This document shows positions 23,801-32,080 of a stretch of DNA of 64,000 nt, one piece after another (within the stretch, counting starts at the first letter, position 1; each line of letters begins with the position of its first letter). The DNA is taken from assembly GCA_047459075.1 (NCBI GenBank), contig VSCH01000009.1, positions 1 through 64,000 on the forward strand, read 5' to 3'. This DNA is from ZC4RG19 sp017577565 (GTDB lineage Bacteria; Actinomycetota; Acidimicrobiia; Acidimicrobiales; VFJN01). The notes beneath the pieces are model-generated. The model worked only from the letters and a program-made list of their open reading frames with translations. It had not been told where the DNA came from and ran no database searches. A program made the position numbers and the translations under genes.

Positions 23801-25555
23801 ATGAAGATCGACGGCGGACGAGCCCTCATCAAGGCCCTCGAGATGGAAGGCGTGGAGACGATCTTCGGCCTGCCCGGGGGCGCCATCCTCCCCGTCTACG
23901 ACCCGATCATCGACAGCCCCATCCGCCACATCCTCGTGCGCCACGAGCAGGGCGCGGGGCACATGGCCGAGGGCTTCGCCCACGTGACCGGGAAGCCGGG
24001 CGTCTGCATGGTGACCTCCGGCCCGGCGGCCACCAACGTGGTGACGCCGCTGTGCGACGCCTACATGGACTCGGTGCCCATGGTGTGCATCACGGGGCAG
24101 GTGCCGTTCAGCGCGATCGGCACCGACGCCTTCCAGGAGTGCGACACCATCGGCATCACCCGGTCGGTGACCAAGCACAACGAGCTGATCACCGAGGCGC
24201 AGGACATCCCGCTGCGGGTGCGCCAGGCGTTCCACCTCGCCACCACCGGCCGGCCGGGCCCGGTGCTGCTCGACGTCCCCAAGGACATCGTCGACCCCAA
24301 GAACCCCCGGTCCCAGCTGGAGTGGTACTGGCCCACCGACGACGAGGTCATCGCCAGCCTGCCCGGCTACCGGCCGACGACCAAGGGCCACCCGAAGATG
24401 ATCCGCCAGGCGGCCGAGCTGATCGTGCGGGCCGAGCGGCCGATCATCTACGCGGGCGGCGGCATCCTGAAGGCCCGCGCCGCCGAGGCGCTGCGGGAGC
24501 TGGCCGAGCTGTGCGACATCCACGTCGTCACGACGCTCATGGCTCGGGGGGCCTTCCCCGACGACCACCCGCTGGCGCTCGGCATGCCGGGCATGCACGG
24601 CAACTACACCGCGGTCACGTCGATGCAGCGCAGCGACCTGCTGATCGCGCTGGGCACCCGCTTCGACGACCGCGTGACCGGCAAGGTCGACGCGTTCGCC
24701 CCCGAGGCCAAGGTCATCCACGTCGACATCGACCCGGCCGAGCTGGGCAAGGTCCGCCAGCCGGACGTGCCGATCGTCGGCGACTGCCGCCTCGTCATCG
24801 AGGAGCTGGTGGCCGCCGTCCGCGACCTGCTGGAGGGCGGGGCCACGTTCCCCGACCGCAGCGAGTGGAAGCAGCGCATCTCGGGCTGGCAGGAGCGCTA
24901 CCCGCTGACCTACGAGCAGTCCGAGCCGGGCGACCCGCTGAAGCCCCAGTTCGTGCTCGAGCGCCTGCGGGACAACACGCCCGACGACACGATCGTCGTC
25001 TCGGGCGTCGGCCAGCACCAGATGTGGACCTCGCAGTACTGGCGCTTCAACCACCCCTACACCTGGGTGAACTCCGGCGGCCTCGGCACGATGGGCTTCG
25101 CCGTGCCGGCCGCCATCGGCGCCAAGGTCGGCCGCCCCGACCGCATGGTGTGGGCGGTCGACGGCGACGGCTGCTTCCAGATGACGGCGCAGGAGCTCGT
25201 CACCGCCGCCAGCGAGCGCATCCCCATCAAGGTGGCGATCCTCAACAACGCCTACCTGGGGATGGTCCGGCAGTGGCAGGAGATGTTCTACGACGAGCGC
25301 TACAGCGAGGTGTACCTGTCGCCCGACCTGCCGGACTACAAGCTGTGGGCCGAGGCGATGGGCTGCGTCGGCATGCGGGTCGAGTCGCCCGACGAGGTCG
25401 ACGCCGCCATCCAGAAGGCCAACGAGATCGACGACCGGCCGGTGGTCATCGACTTCCGCACCGACTCCCGCGAGAAGGTGTACCCGATGGTCCCCGCCGG
25501 GATGAGCAACGACGACATCGTCGTCGACCCGGCGCACGGCGAGGGCGGCCGGTGA
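23801..25555 (+). CDS. ilvB: acetolactate synthase large subunit
   Basis: 584 residues, TPP- and FAD-dependent; makes acetolactate and acetohydroxybutyrate, first common step of branched-chain synthesis. The catalytic glutamate is E49 in RHEQGAGHMAEG, and the TPP/Mg site is VDGDGCFQMTAQEL ... NNAYLGM. AAGGAG lies 9 nt before ATG 23801, a real Shine-Dalgarno site, as expected for a gene with a long leader. First gene of ilvBNC, downstream of an attenuator. Confidence 0.97.
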   Translation: MKIDGGRALIKALEMEGVETIFGLPGGAILPVYDPIIDSPIRHILVRHEQGAGHMAEGFAHVTGKPGVCMVTSGPAATNVVTPLCDAYMDSVPMVCITGQVPFSAIGTDAFQECDTIGITRSVTKHNELITEAQDIPLRVRQAFHLATTGRPGPVLLDVPKDIVDPKNPRSQLEWYWPTDDEVIASLPGYRPTTKGHPKMIRQAAELIVRAERPIIYAGGGILKARAAEALRELAELCDIHVVTTLMARGAFPDDHPLALGMPGMHGNYTAVTSMQRSDLLIALGTRFDDRVTGKVDAFAPEAKVIHVDIDPAELGKVRQPDVPIVGDCRLVIEELVAAVRDLLEGGATFPDRSEWKQRISGWQERYPLTYEQSEPGDPLKPQFVLERLRDNTPDDTIVVSGVGQHQMWTSQYWRFNHPYTWVNSGGLGTMGFAVPAAIGAKVGRPDRMVWAVDGDGCFQMTAQELVTAASERIPIKVAILNNAYLGMVRQWQEMFYDERYSEVYLSPDLPDYKLWAEAMGCVGMRVESPDEVDAAIQKANEIDDRPVVIDFRTDSREKVYPMVPAGMSNDDIVVDPAHGEGGR

Positions 25556-25601
25556 GCGCCCCGGCCCCCGCCCCCCGCCGGGCCCCGAGAGGAGCCCTCC
25601 G

Positions 25602-26141
25602 ATGACCGTCCCCGGCACCGACGTCCGCCACCACACGCTGGTCGTGCTCGTCGAGAACAAGGCGGGCGTGCTGGCCCGCGTGGCCAGCCTGTTCGCCCGG
25701 CGGGGCTTCAACATCTTCTCGCTGGCGGTCGCGCCCACCGAGGACGAGCGGTTCAGCCGCATCACGATCGTCGTCGACGTGGCCTCGGCGCCGCTCGAGC
25801 AGATCACCAAGCAGCTCTACAAGCTGGTCAACGTCGTCAAGATCAGCGAGCTCGACCCCCGCGACTCGGTCGAGCGCGAGCTCATGCTGGTGACGGTGCG
25901 GGCCGACGTGACCGCCCGCAGCCAGGTCATCGAGCTGGTCAACCTGTTCGAGGGCCGGGTCGTCGACGTCGGCCACGACGAGCTGACGGTCAGCATCGAC
26001 GGCGAGCCCGACCGGCTCGACGACGTCGAGGCCCTGCTGCGGCCGTTCGGCATCGTCGAGCTGCAGCGCACCGGGCGCGTGGCGCTGCCGAAGCTCGAGC
26101 ACGACGCCCCGAGCCTCCGACCCGTGCGGCGCAGCGCCTGA
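25602..26141 (+). CDS. ilvN: acetolactate synthase small (regulatory) subunit
   Basis: 179 residues with two ACT-type halves; binds valine and activates and feedback-inhibits IlvB. VLVENKAGVLARVASLFARRGFNI is cut here to its core VENKAGVLARVASLF, the ligand-facing loop; SRITIVVD and the C-terminal ACT-like domain follow. Gap of 46 bp after ilvB, with GAGAGGAG upstream of ATG 25602. Length is normal. Confidence 0.95.
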   Translation: MTVPGTDVRHHTLVVLVENKAGVLARVASLFARRGFNIFSLAVAPTEDERFSRITIVVDVASAPLEQITKQLYKLVNVVKISELDPRDSVERELMLVTVRADVTARSQVIELVNLFEGRVVDVGHDELTVSIDGEPDRLDDVEALLRPFGIVELQRTGRVALPKLEHDAPSLRPVRRSA

Positions 26142-26188
26142 CCGGCGCGCCGCACCGACACGCCAGACCCAGGAAGGACCCACCCACG

Positions 26189-27214
26189 ATGGCCAACGTC
26201 TACTACGAGAAGGACGCCGACCGGTCGCTCATCGCCGACCGCAAGGTGGCGGTGATCGGCTACGGCTCGCAGGGCCACGCGCACGCCCTCAACCTGCGGG
26301 ACTCGGGCATCGACGTGCGCGTCGGCCTGCGGGAGGGGTCGTCGTCGGCGGCCAAGGCCGAGGCGGCCGGGCTGACCGTGCGGTCGGTGGACGAGGCCGC
26401 GGCCGAGGCCGACCTCGTGATGCTCCTCGCCCCCGACACCGAGCACAAGGCCATCTTCGACGCGCACATCGCCCCCCACCTGCGCGACGGCGACGCCCTG
26501 TTCGTCGGCCACGGCTTCAGCGTGCGCTTCGGCCAGGTCGTCGCCCCGGCCGGCGTCGACGTCGCCCTCGTCGCCCCCAAGGGGCCGGGCCACCTCGTGC
26601 GCCGCACCTACACCGAGGGCGGCGGCGTGCCCTGCCTGATCGCGGTCGCCCAGGACGCCACCGGCAACGCCCACGGCCTGGCGCTCGCCTACGCCGACGC
26701 CATCGGCGGCACCCGGGCGGGCGTGCTGGACACGACCTTCGAGGAGGAGACCGAGACCGACCTGTTCGGCGAGCAGGTCGTGCTGTGCGGCGGGCTCACG
26801 GCGCTCGTGCAGGCGGGCTTCGAGACGCTGGTCGAGGCCGGCTACCAGCCCGAGTCGGCGTACTTCGAGTGCCTGCACGAGCTGAAGCTGATCGTCGACC
26901 TCATGTACGAGCAGGGCATCGCCGGCATGCGGTACTCGATCAGCGACACCGCCGAGTACGGCGACCTCACCCGGGGGCCGCGCATCATCAACGACGCGGT
27001 GCGGGCCGAGATGAAGGCCATCCTCGAGGAGATCCGCAGCGGCAAGTTCGCCGAGGAGTGGATCGCCGAGTCGACCTCGGGCCGGGCCAACTTCAACCGG
27101 CTGCGGGAGGAGGGCGCCCGCCACCCGATCGAGAAGGTGGGCGCCGAGCTGCGGGCGATGATGCCCTGGATCACCGCCGGCAAGCAGCGGGTCCAGGACG
27201 TCTCCGGGGGCTGA
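26189..27214 (+). CDS. ilvC: ketol-acid reductoisomerase (class I)
   Basis: 341 residues; isomerises and reduces acetolactate with NADPH. The nucleotide motif GYGSQGHAHALNLRDSG is at residues 24-40. The loop after it contains RVGLREGSSS, the serines that bind the NADPH phosphate. Metal ligands lie in ETDLFGEQ and the ECLHELKLIVD helix. Class I size. An AGGAAGGA ribosome-binding sequence precedes ATG 26189. Last gene of ilvBNC, followed by a long hairpin. Confidence 0.97.
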   Translation: MANVYYEKDADRSLIADRKVAVIGYGSQGHAHALNLRDSGIDVRVGLREGSSSAAKAEAAGLTVRSVDEAAAEADLVMLLAPDTEHKAIFDAHIAPHLRDGDALFVGHGFSVRFGQVVAPAGVDVALVAPKGPGHLVRRTYTEGGGVPCLIAVAQDATGNAHGLALAYADAIGGTRAGVLDTTFEEETETDLFGEQVVLCGGLTALVQAGFETLVEAGYQPESAYFECLHELKLIVDLMYEQGIAGMRYSISDTAEYGDLTRGPRIINDAVRAEMKAILEEIRSGKFAEEWIAESTSGRANFNRLREEGARHPIEKVGAELRAMMPWITAGKQRVQDVSGG

Positions 27215-27244
27215 GCGCCCGGGGCGCCGTCGCGGGAGCTGACC

Positions 27245-27272
27245 GGCCGGCGACCCCCGTCGGTCGCCGGCC
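27245..27272 (+). terminator. hairpin at the end of ilvBNC
   Basis: GGCCGGCGACC (27245-27255), loop of 6, GGTCGCCGGCC (27262-27272): perfect 11 bp, no T-run. Confidence 0.55.
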
Positions 27273-27434
27273 TCTCGGCGCGCCCGGCGCCCGACCGCCC
27301 AGGCGGGCCCGTCCGGCGCGGGCCGTGGCGCCGCCGGGCCGCCGTCGTGCGGTGCGTGGAGCGGTGGACACGCACGGTGCGTCCGAGCGGCGTGCGTTCA
27401 CACGGGCTCGTGCGAGCGGGTAGGAATGTTCGCC

Positions 27435-28733
27435 ATGACCAGCTGGGGGAGGGACCTCGACGCCGACGCGCGCCGCCCGACGGACGACGACCGTCCCGGT
27501 GGCCGCCGCCCACCGCGAGACGACGACACGATCGTGCTCAAGCCGGACCTGGTCCTGCCGGCGTCGGATGCGCCGACGGCGCTGGAGCTCCTGCCGGGCG
27601 ACGACCGGGGCGTCGACCCGCTGCCCAGCACGGGCTCGCTCGTCTGGGCCCCCGATCCGACCGAGCCGCTGCCGGTGCCGGCCGGCGAGGCGACGGGCGC
27701 CCGCGGGCGGTCCACGTCCGTCGACCCCACGATCGTCGCCCCGCCCGACCCCGGCTGGCCCGACCCGACCGGCGAGCCCCTCGGGCCGGGCGGTCCCCCG
27801 CCGTCGGCGCCGACCCCGCCCGGCCGCCACGCCCCCCGCCCGCCGGGCCCGGGCGCGCCGGCCGGTCCGCCCGCCGGCGGCCGCCGCGCCAACCCCGTCG
27901 TGCTCGCCGTCGTCGCGGTGGCGGTCGTCCTGGTCCTCGTGGCCGTGCTCGTGTCGGGCGGCGACGGCGCCGACGAGCCGCGCGCCGCCGACCCGATGGC
28001 CGCCCTGGGCGACGGCGCCGCCGGCCCCATCGTCGGCCCCACCGGCGTGGTCGGCTGGTGGTCGGGGTCGGAGTGGGTGCCCCGCGGGGAGGACGACCCG
28101 CCGGGCGCCGGCCTGGACTACACGGTCGTCGGCGTCGACGACGCCACCCGCACCGCCCGCGGCGTGGCCGTCGCCGAGGACTGCCCGGCGCAGCAGGCGG
28201 CGCACGACGTCGCCGTCGACCTCGGGGACGGCGACGGGCCGCCGCCGATCGCGGTGGCCGGCGTGGCCGACCCCCGCCCCCGCCCGGTCGACGTCTGGAA
28301 CCCCGAGGCGCCCGTCTACCAGCAGGCCGCGGCCGAGGTGGCCACCCGCCTGGGGGCGTCGACGCCGGTCACCGTCACCCAGCTGCTGCGCACCGACCTC
28401 GACGGCGACGGCACCCTCGAGGTCCTCGTCGCCGCCGAGCACGTCACCGACCCGGAGGGCCTGTCCCCGCAGGTCGGCGACTGGTCGGTCGTCTTCCTGC
28501 GCCGGGTCGTGGGCGACGGGGTCGCCACCGACGTGCTGGCCTCGTCGGTCGTCCACGGCACCGGCGACCGGCTGGAGCGCATCCAGATCGCCGCGCTGGC
28601 CGACCTGAACGGCGACGGGACGATGGAGGTGGCGCTGTCCGGCCGGTCCGCGACCGGCGAGTGGACCTCGATCCAGGCCGTGGGTGAGGGCGGCACGCCG
28701 ACCGAGGTGCTGCGGGCCGGCTGCGAGCGCTGA
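27435..28733 (+). CDS. single-pass membrane protein with FG-GAP-like repeats
   Basis: 432 residues. A disordered, Pro/Asp-rich cytoplasmic part of about 155 residues precedes one membrane segment (VVLAVVAVAVVLVLVAVLV), then an extracytoplasmic domain. Two calcium-loop-like motifs, DLDGDGTLEVLV and DLNGDGTMEVAL, resemble FG-GAP/VCBS repeats, and two cysteines (DCPAQQ, GCER) may pair. The cytoplasmic part repeats a DTIVLKP (T32) and DPTIVAPP (T99) motif that also occurs in the kinase and Hsp70 linkers. I start at ATG 27435, 8 nt after TAGGAA, instead of 27426. Function unknown. Confidence 0.65.
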   Translation: MTSWGRDLDADARRPTDDDRPGGRRPPRDDDTIVLKPDLVLPASDAPTALELLPGDDRGVDPLPSTGSLVWAPDPTEPLPVPAGEATGARGRSTSVDPTIVAPPDPGWPDPTGEPLGPGGPPPSAPTPPGRHAPRPPGPGAPAGPPAGGRRANPVVLAVVAVAVVLVLVAVLVSGGDGADEPRAADPMAALGDGAAGPIVGPTGVVGWWSGSEWVPRGEDDPPGAGLDYTVVGVDDATRTARGVAVAEDCPAQQAAHDVAVDLGDGDGPPPIAVAGVADPRPRPVDVWNPEAPVYQQAAAEVATRLGASTPVTVTQLLRTDLDGDGTLEVLVAAEHVTDPEGLSPQVGDWSVVFLRRVVGDGVATDVLASSVVHGTGDRLERIQIAALADLNGDGTMEVALSGRSATGEWTSIQAVGEGGTPTEVLRAGCER

Positions 28734-28743
28734 GCCCCGGTCC

Positions 28744-28783
28744 GGCGCGGGTCGGCGGCCCCGGGCGGCGGCCGGCCCGCGCC
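28744..28783. terminator. GC hairpin between convergent genes
   Basis: GGCGCGGG (28744-28751) and CCCGCGCC (28776-28783), 8 bp with a 24-nt loop; lies between the FG-GAP-like gene and the hydrolase. No T-run. Confidence 0.35.
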
Positions 28784-28788
28784 CCGGC

Positions 28789-29883
28789 TCAGGCGTGGCG
28801 GAACGCCTCGACCATCGCCGCCCGCCAGGCCTTGAGGTTGGGGTTGTGGTGCTCCTCCGGCGAGCGGCCGAGCCGCACCACCAGCAGGTCGAGCGGCGGG
28901 CAGAGCATGAGCGACTGGCCCTCGTAGCCGCTGGCCCAGAACGTCCCCAGCTCGTCGCCGACGCTCCACCAGTGGGCCCCGTACCAGCGGTCCTCGTCGG
29001 GGTCGTAGCTGCGGACACGGCGGGCGTGGTCGACCCAGCCCTCGGGCAGGAGGCGCCGCCCCTCCCACACGCCGTCCCGCAGGTAGAGCAGGCCGAAGCG
29101 CAGGTAGTCGCGGGCGGTGGCGTAGACGTAGGACGAGGCGGCGAACGTGCCGGCGTCGTCGAAGCGGGGGTCGGCCGAGCGCATGCCCAGCGGCCCGAAC
29201 AGCCGGTCGTGGAGGAAGCGCCGGTAGGGCTCGCCGGGCCCGACGACCCGGGCCACGATGCCGGAGACGATGTTCGACGTGCCCGACGAGTAGTTGAAGA
29301 CCGTGTCGGGCGGGTGGGCGAGCGGCCGGGCGGCGGCGTAGGCGGCCATGTCGGCCCGGCCCTCGCCGAAGAGCATCTCGATGACGTGCGAGACGCCCGA
29401 GTCGTCGTAGACCTCGCTGAAGTCGAGGCCGTCCCGCATGGTGAGCAGGTGCTCGAGGGTGATGGCGTGGCGGGGGTCGTCGGGGTCCGACCACTCGGGC
29501 ACCGGTGCCGGGTCGGTCAGCGACAGGCGCCCCTCGCCGACGAGGATCCCCACGACGGCGTGGAGGATCGACTTGGCCATCGACCACGACAGCAGACGGG
29601 TGTCGGGGGTGACCGGCTCGTCGGGCCGGTCCCAGTGCTCGAGCTCGCCGCCGTAGCGCTCGACGACCAGCCGCCCCCGGTGGACGACGCCGACGGCGTA
29701 GGTCGTGCCGTAGCGGTCGGTGTCGGTCGTGATCTCGTCGATCAGCTCGGCCAGGCGGCCGGCCACGGCGGCGGGCGGCTCGGCGCGGGGCCACTCCTCG
29801 GTGGGCCACGGCACCCCGTCGGGCTGGGGTGGCAGGGGCACCAGCGGCCGGCGCCGCATGTCCTCGATGGTCGGCGTCTCCAC
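28789..29883 (-). CDS. beta-lactamase-fold serine hydrolase (NylB/EstB-like)
   Basis: 364 residues of the class C beta-lactamase-like family. The nucleophile motif is S101-M-A-K104 in LSWSMAKS, and the second-motif tyrosine is Y198 in FNYSSGTSN. The length and the block LEHLLTMRDGLDF match 6-aminohexanoate-dimer hydrolase and related esterases. No signal peptide is seen, so it is probably cytoplasmic. The GTG at 29883 follows TATGGT by 7 nt (leaderless), better than the ATG four codons upstream that overlaps the hexamer. Substrate unknown; probably not an antibiotic-resistance enzyme. Confidence 0.82.
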   Translation of the reverse strand: METPTIEDMRRRPLVPLPPQPDGVPWPTEEWPRAEPPAAVAGRLAELIDEITTDTDRYGTTYAVGVVHRGRLVVERYGGELEHWDRPDEPVTPDTRLLSWSMAKSILHAVVGILVGEGRLSLTDPAPVPEWSDPDDPRHAITLEHLLTMRDGLDFSEVYDDSGVSHVIEMLFGEGRADMAAYAAARPLAHPPDTVFNYSSGTSNIVSGIVARVVGPGEPYRRFLHDRLFGPLGMRSADPRFDDAGTFAASSYVYATARDYLRFGLLYLRDGVWEGRRLLPEGWVDHARRVRSYDPDEDRWYGAHWWSVGDELGTFWASGYEGQSLMLCPPLDLLVVRLGRSPEEHHNPNLKAWRAAMVEAFRHA

Positions 29884-29989
29884 GGCGGACACCATACGAT
29901 CCGGCGCCGTGGCGGTCGTGCGGCGGCCCCGCCACCGGGCGGTGGCGGGGCTCGACCCCGGCGCGCCGCCGGTGGCGGCCGGGGCGGGG

Positions 29990-31984
29990 TCAGCGGTCGG
30001 GGAGCGGGTGGCAGTTCCCGGTCCGGACCTCCGGCCGGTGCACGGCGTGGTCGTGGTCGGCCACCGCCGCGCACATCTGCGTCGCGTCGGCCCCGATCGA
30101 CTCGGGCGTGTACTTCGTGAGGGCGGACGACGCCTCGTCGGTGACGTGCCAGTCGGCCTCGGGGATGCCGTTGGTGCCCGCCCGGTCCGGCGGCTGCGTG
30201 TCGGGGAACAGGTGGACGTGGAGCGTGCCCTCGCCGCCGATCTCGGGGGTGTAGCCGATGACCTCGTAGTAGGCCCGGTACTGGCCGGTGGCGTCGTCGA
30301 TCTCGACGTCGGTGATGCGGATGAACGGCCCCTCGGCCTCGAGCTCCGACACGGTGGTGGCCACCGACTCGGGCGGGGCCGTCGTGGCCGGCGCGCCCGC
30401 GCCGCCCGGGTCGGGCGCCTCGGCGCCGGCCCCGCCGTCGGTGGCCCCGCCGGCCACGGCCGTCGCGTCCGGGTCGTCGTCCCCGCCGCGCAGCGCGACG
30501 GCTGCGATCCCGCCGGCCAGCACCAGCAGGGCGAGGGCGGCGACCGCGCCGAGCCACCGGCGCGAGCCGCCGTCCGCCCGCTCGTGCTCGCCGCTGGCGC
30601 GGCCCGCCCGGCCCGGCCCCGGGTGCCCGGGGGCGCGGTGCTCGCCGCTGTCCCGGCGGGGCCGGCGGCGGTCGGGCGGCGGGCCGCCGTCGCCCGGCAC
30701 GACGACCCGGCGCGGGTCGCGCTCGACGCGCGGCGCCAGCGGGTCGGCGGCCGGCGCCGCCGCGGTGCGCGCCGGGGCCTCGGGCTGCACGACGGTCGCG
30801 TCACCCGCACCGGCGTGGGCCGCCGGTGCCTCGTGGTGGGCGGCGGTCGGCGGGAGGGCCTCGGTCGTTGCCCCGGCGCCGGCCGGTGTCGCCGCGGCCG
30901 GCGCGCCGCCGTCGAGCGCCCCGCCCACCGTGGCGGCCATGATGGCGGCGCCCGTGCACACCGCGTACTTGGGGTGGGCGTCGACGGCCACCGGGCGGCC
31001 GAAGGCCGACGACACCAGCTCGGCCACCAGCGGGGTGCGCGACGAGCCGCCGACCAGCAGCACCGCCGTGATGCCCTGGGGCTCGACCTCCGCCGACCGC
31101 AGGGCCCGGTTCATGGCGGTGATCGAGTCGGTGAGCGCCGGGCGCACCATCGCCTCGTACTCGGACCGGGTGAGGCGCACCTCGGTCTGCAGGCCCGGCA
31201 GCAGCACGGGGATCGACACGTCGGTGTCGCTGGAGAGCGCCTCCTTGGCGTCGACGCACTCCTGGCGCAGCCGGGCCACCGCGGCCTGGGCCGCGGGGTC
31301 GTCGGGGTCGAGCTCGTCGAGGGCAGGGCTGATGGCCGTGGCCACGTGGTGGAACACGGCCTGGTCGAAGTCGACCCCGCCCAGCCGCTCGATGCCCTCC
31401 GGGGAGCCGAGGATCTCCCAGCCGTCGCCGGCCTTGCGGAGCACCGCGGCGTCGAACGTGCCGCCGCCCAGGTCGTAGACGGCGACGACGGAGCCGGGCT
31501 CGACCCGGGACTGCGACGCGTAGTGGATGGCGGCGGCCTCGGGCTCGGTGACCGTGGCGACGTCGTCGAGGTCGGCCCGGGTGATGGCCTGGCGGAGCAG
31601 GTCGAGCTTGTAGGCGCCCCAGTTGGCCGGGTGCGAGACGGCGACGCCGGCGGGCGGCCCGCCCTCGACCTCGCTCACCTGGGCGACGACCGCCCGCAGC
31701 ACGTGCGCCATCAGCGCGTCGGCGGAGTACGGCGTGCCGCCGAGGATGATCGGCGTCGGGTCGCCGACCCGCCGCTTGAACTCGCGGGCGACGCGGTCGG
31801 GCTCGGTCGCCGCCCGGCGGACCGCGGCCTCGCCGACGAGCACCGAGCCGTCGTCCCGCAGCAGCACGACCGTCGGGATGGACGGCGCCCGGTTGCCGAG
31901 GCTGGCGACGTCGGTCCGCCCGTCCCGCCACACGGCCGCGGCCGTGAAGGTGGTCCCGATGTCGATCCCCAGGTAGTAGGTCAT
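29990..31984 (-). CDS. membrane-anchored Hsp70-like protein
   Basis: 664 residues. Residues 1-350 form an Hsp70 ATPase domain: GIDIGTTFTAAAVW (6-19), VYDLGGGTFDAAVL (169-182) and LVGGSSRTPLVAELV. Instead of a substrate-binding domain there is an Ala/Pro/Arg-rich linker of about 120 residues with GDATVVQPE (T397), one membrane segment (about 477-498), and an extracytoplasmic domain of about 165 residues with two cysteines (QMCAAV, GNCHPL). So the ATPase is inside and an unknown domain outside. The promoter has TATCAT about 40 nt upstream and a GGGTGGAGAGG ribosome-binding region. Role unknown; not a DnaK chaperone. Confidence 0.78.
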   Translation of the reverse strand: MTYYLGIDIGTTFTAAAVWRDGRTDVASLGNRAPSIPTVVLLRDDGSVLVGEAAVRRAATEPDRVAREFKRRVGDPTPIILGGTPYSADALMAHVLRAVVAQVSEVEGGPPAGVAVSHPANWGAYKLDLLRQAITRADLDDVATVTEPEAAAIHYASQSRVEPGSVVAVYDLGGGTFDAAVLRKAGDGWEILGSPEGIERLGGVDFDQAVFHHVATAISPALDELDPDDPAAQAAVARLRQECVDAKEALSSDTDVSIPVLLPGLQTEVRLTRSEYEAMVRPALTDSITAMNRALRSAEVEPQGITAVLLVGGSSRTPLVAELVSSAFGRPVAVDAHPKYAVCTGAAIMAATVGGALDGGAPAAATPAGAGATTEALPPTAAHHEAPAAHAGAGDATVVQPEAPARTAAAPAADPLAPRVERDPRRVVVPGDGGPPPDRRRPRRDSGEHRAPGHPGPGRAGRASGEHERADGGSRRWLGAVAALALLVLAGGIAAVALRGGDDDPDATAVAGGATDGGAGAEAPDPGGAGAPATTAPPESVATTVSELEAEGPFIRITDVEIDDATGQYRAYYEVIGYTPEIGGEGTLHVHLFPDTQPPDRAGTNGIPEADWHVTDEASSALTKYTPESIGADATQMCAAVADHDHAVHRPEVRTGNCHPLPDR

Positions 31985-32080
31985 CCGCCCGCCTCTCCAC
32001 CCTTCAGGTCCGGATGCGAGGCGGGGATGATACCGCCGGGGCGCGGCGGCGCTGCCGCGGGGCGCCGCCGCGCCCCGGCC

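Noticed and set aside
28789..29883. Antibiotic-hydrolysing beta-lactamase
   Set aside because: SxxK and Tyr motifs are shared by many esterases; no signal peptide, and the surrounding blocks fit the NylB/EstB group better.
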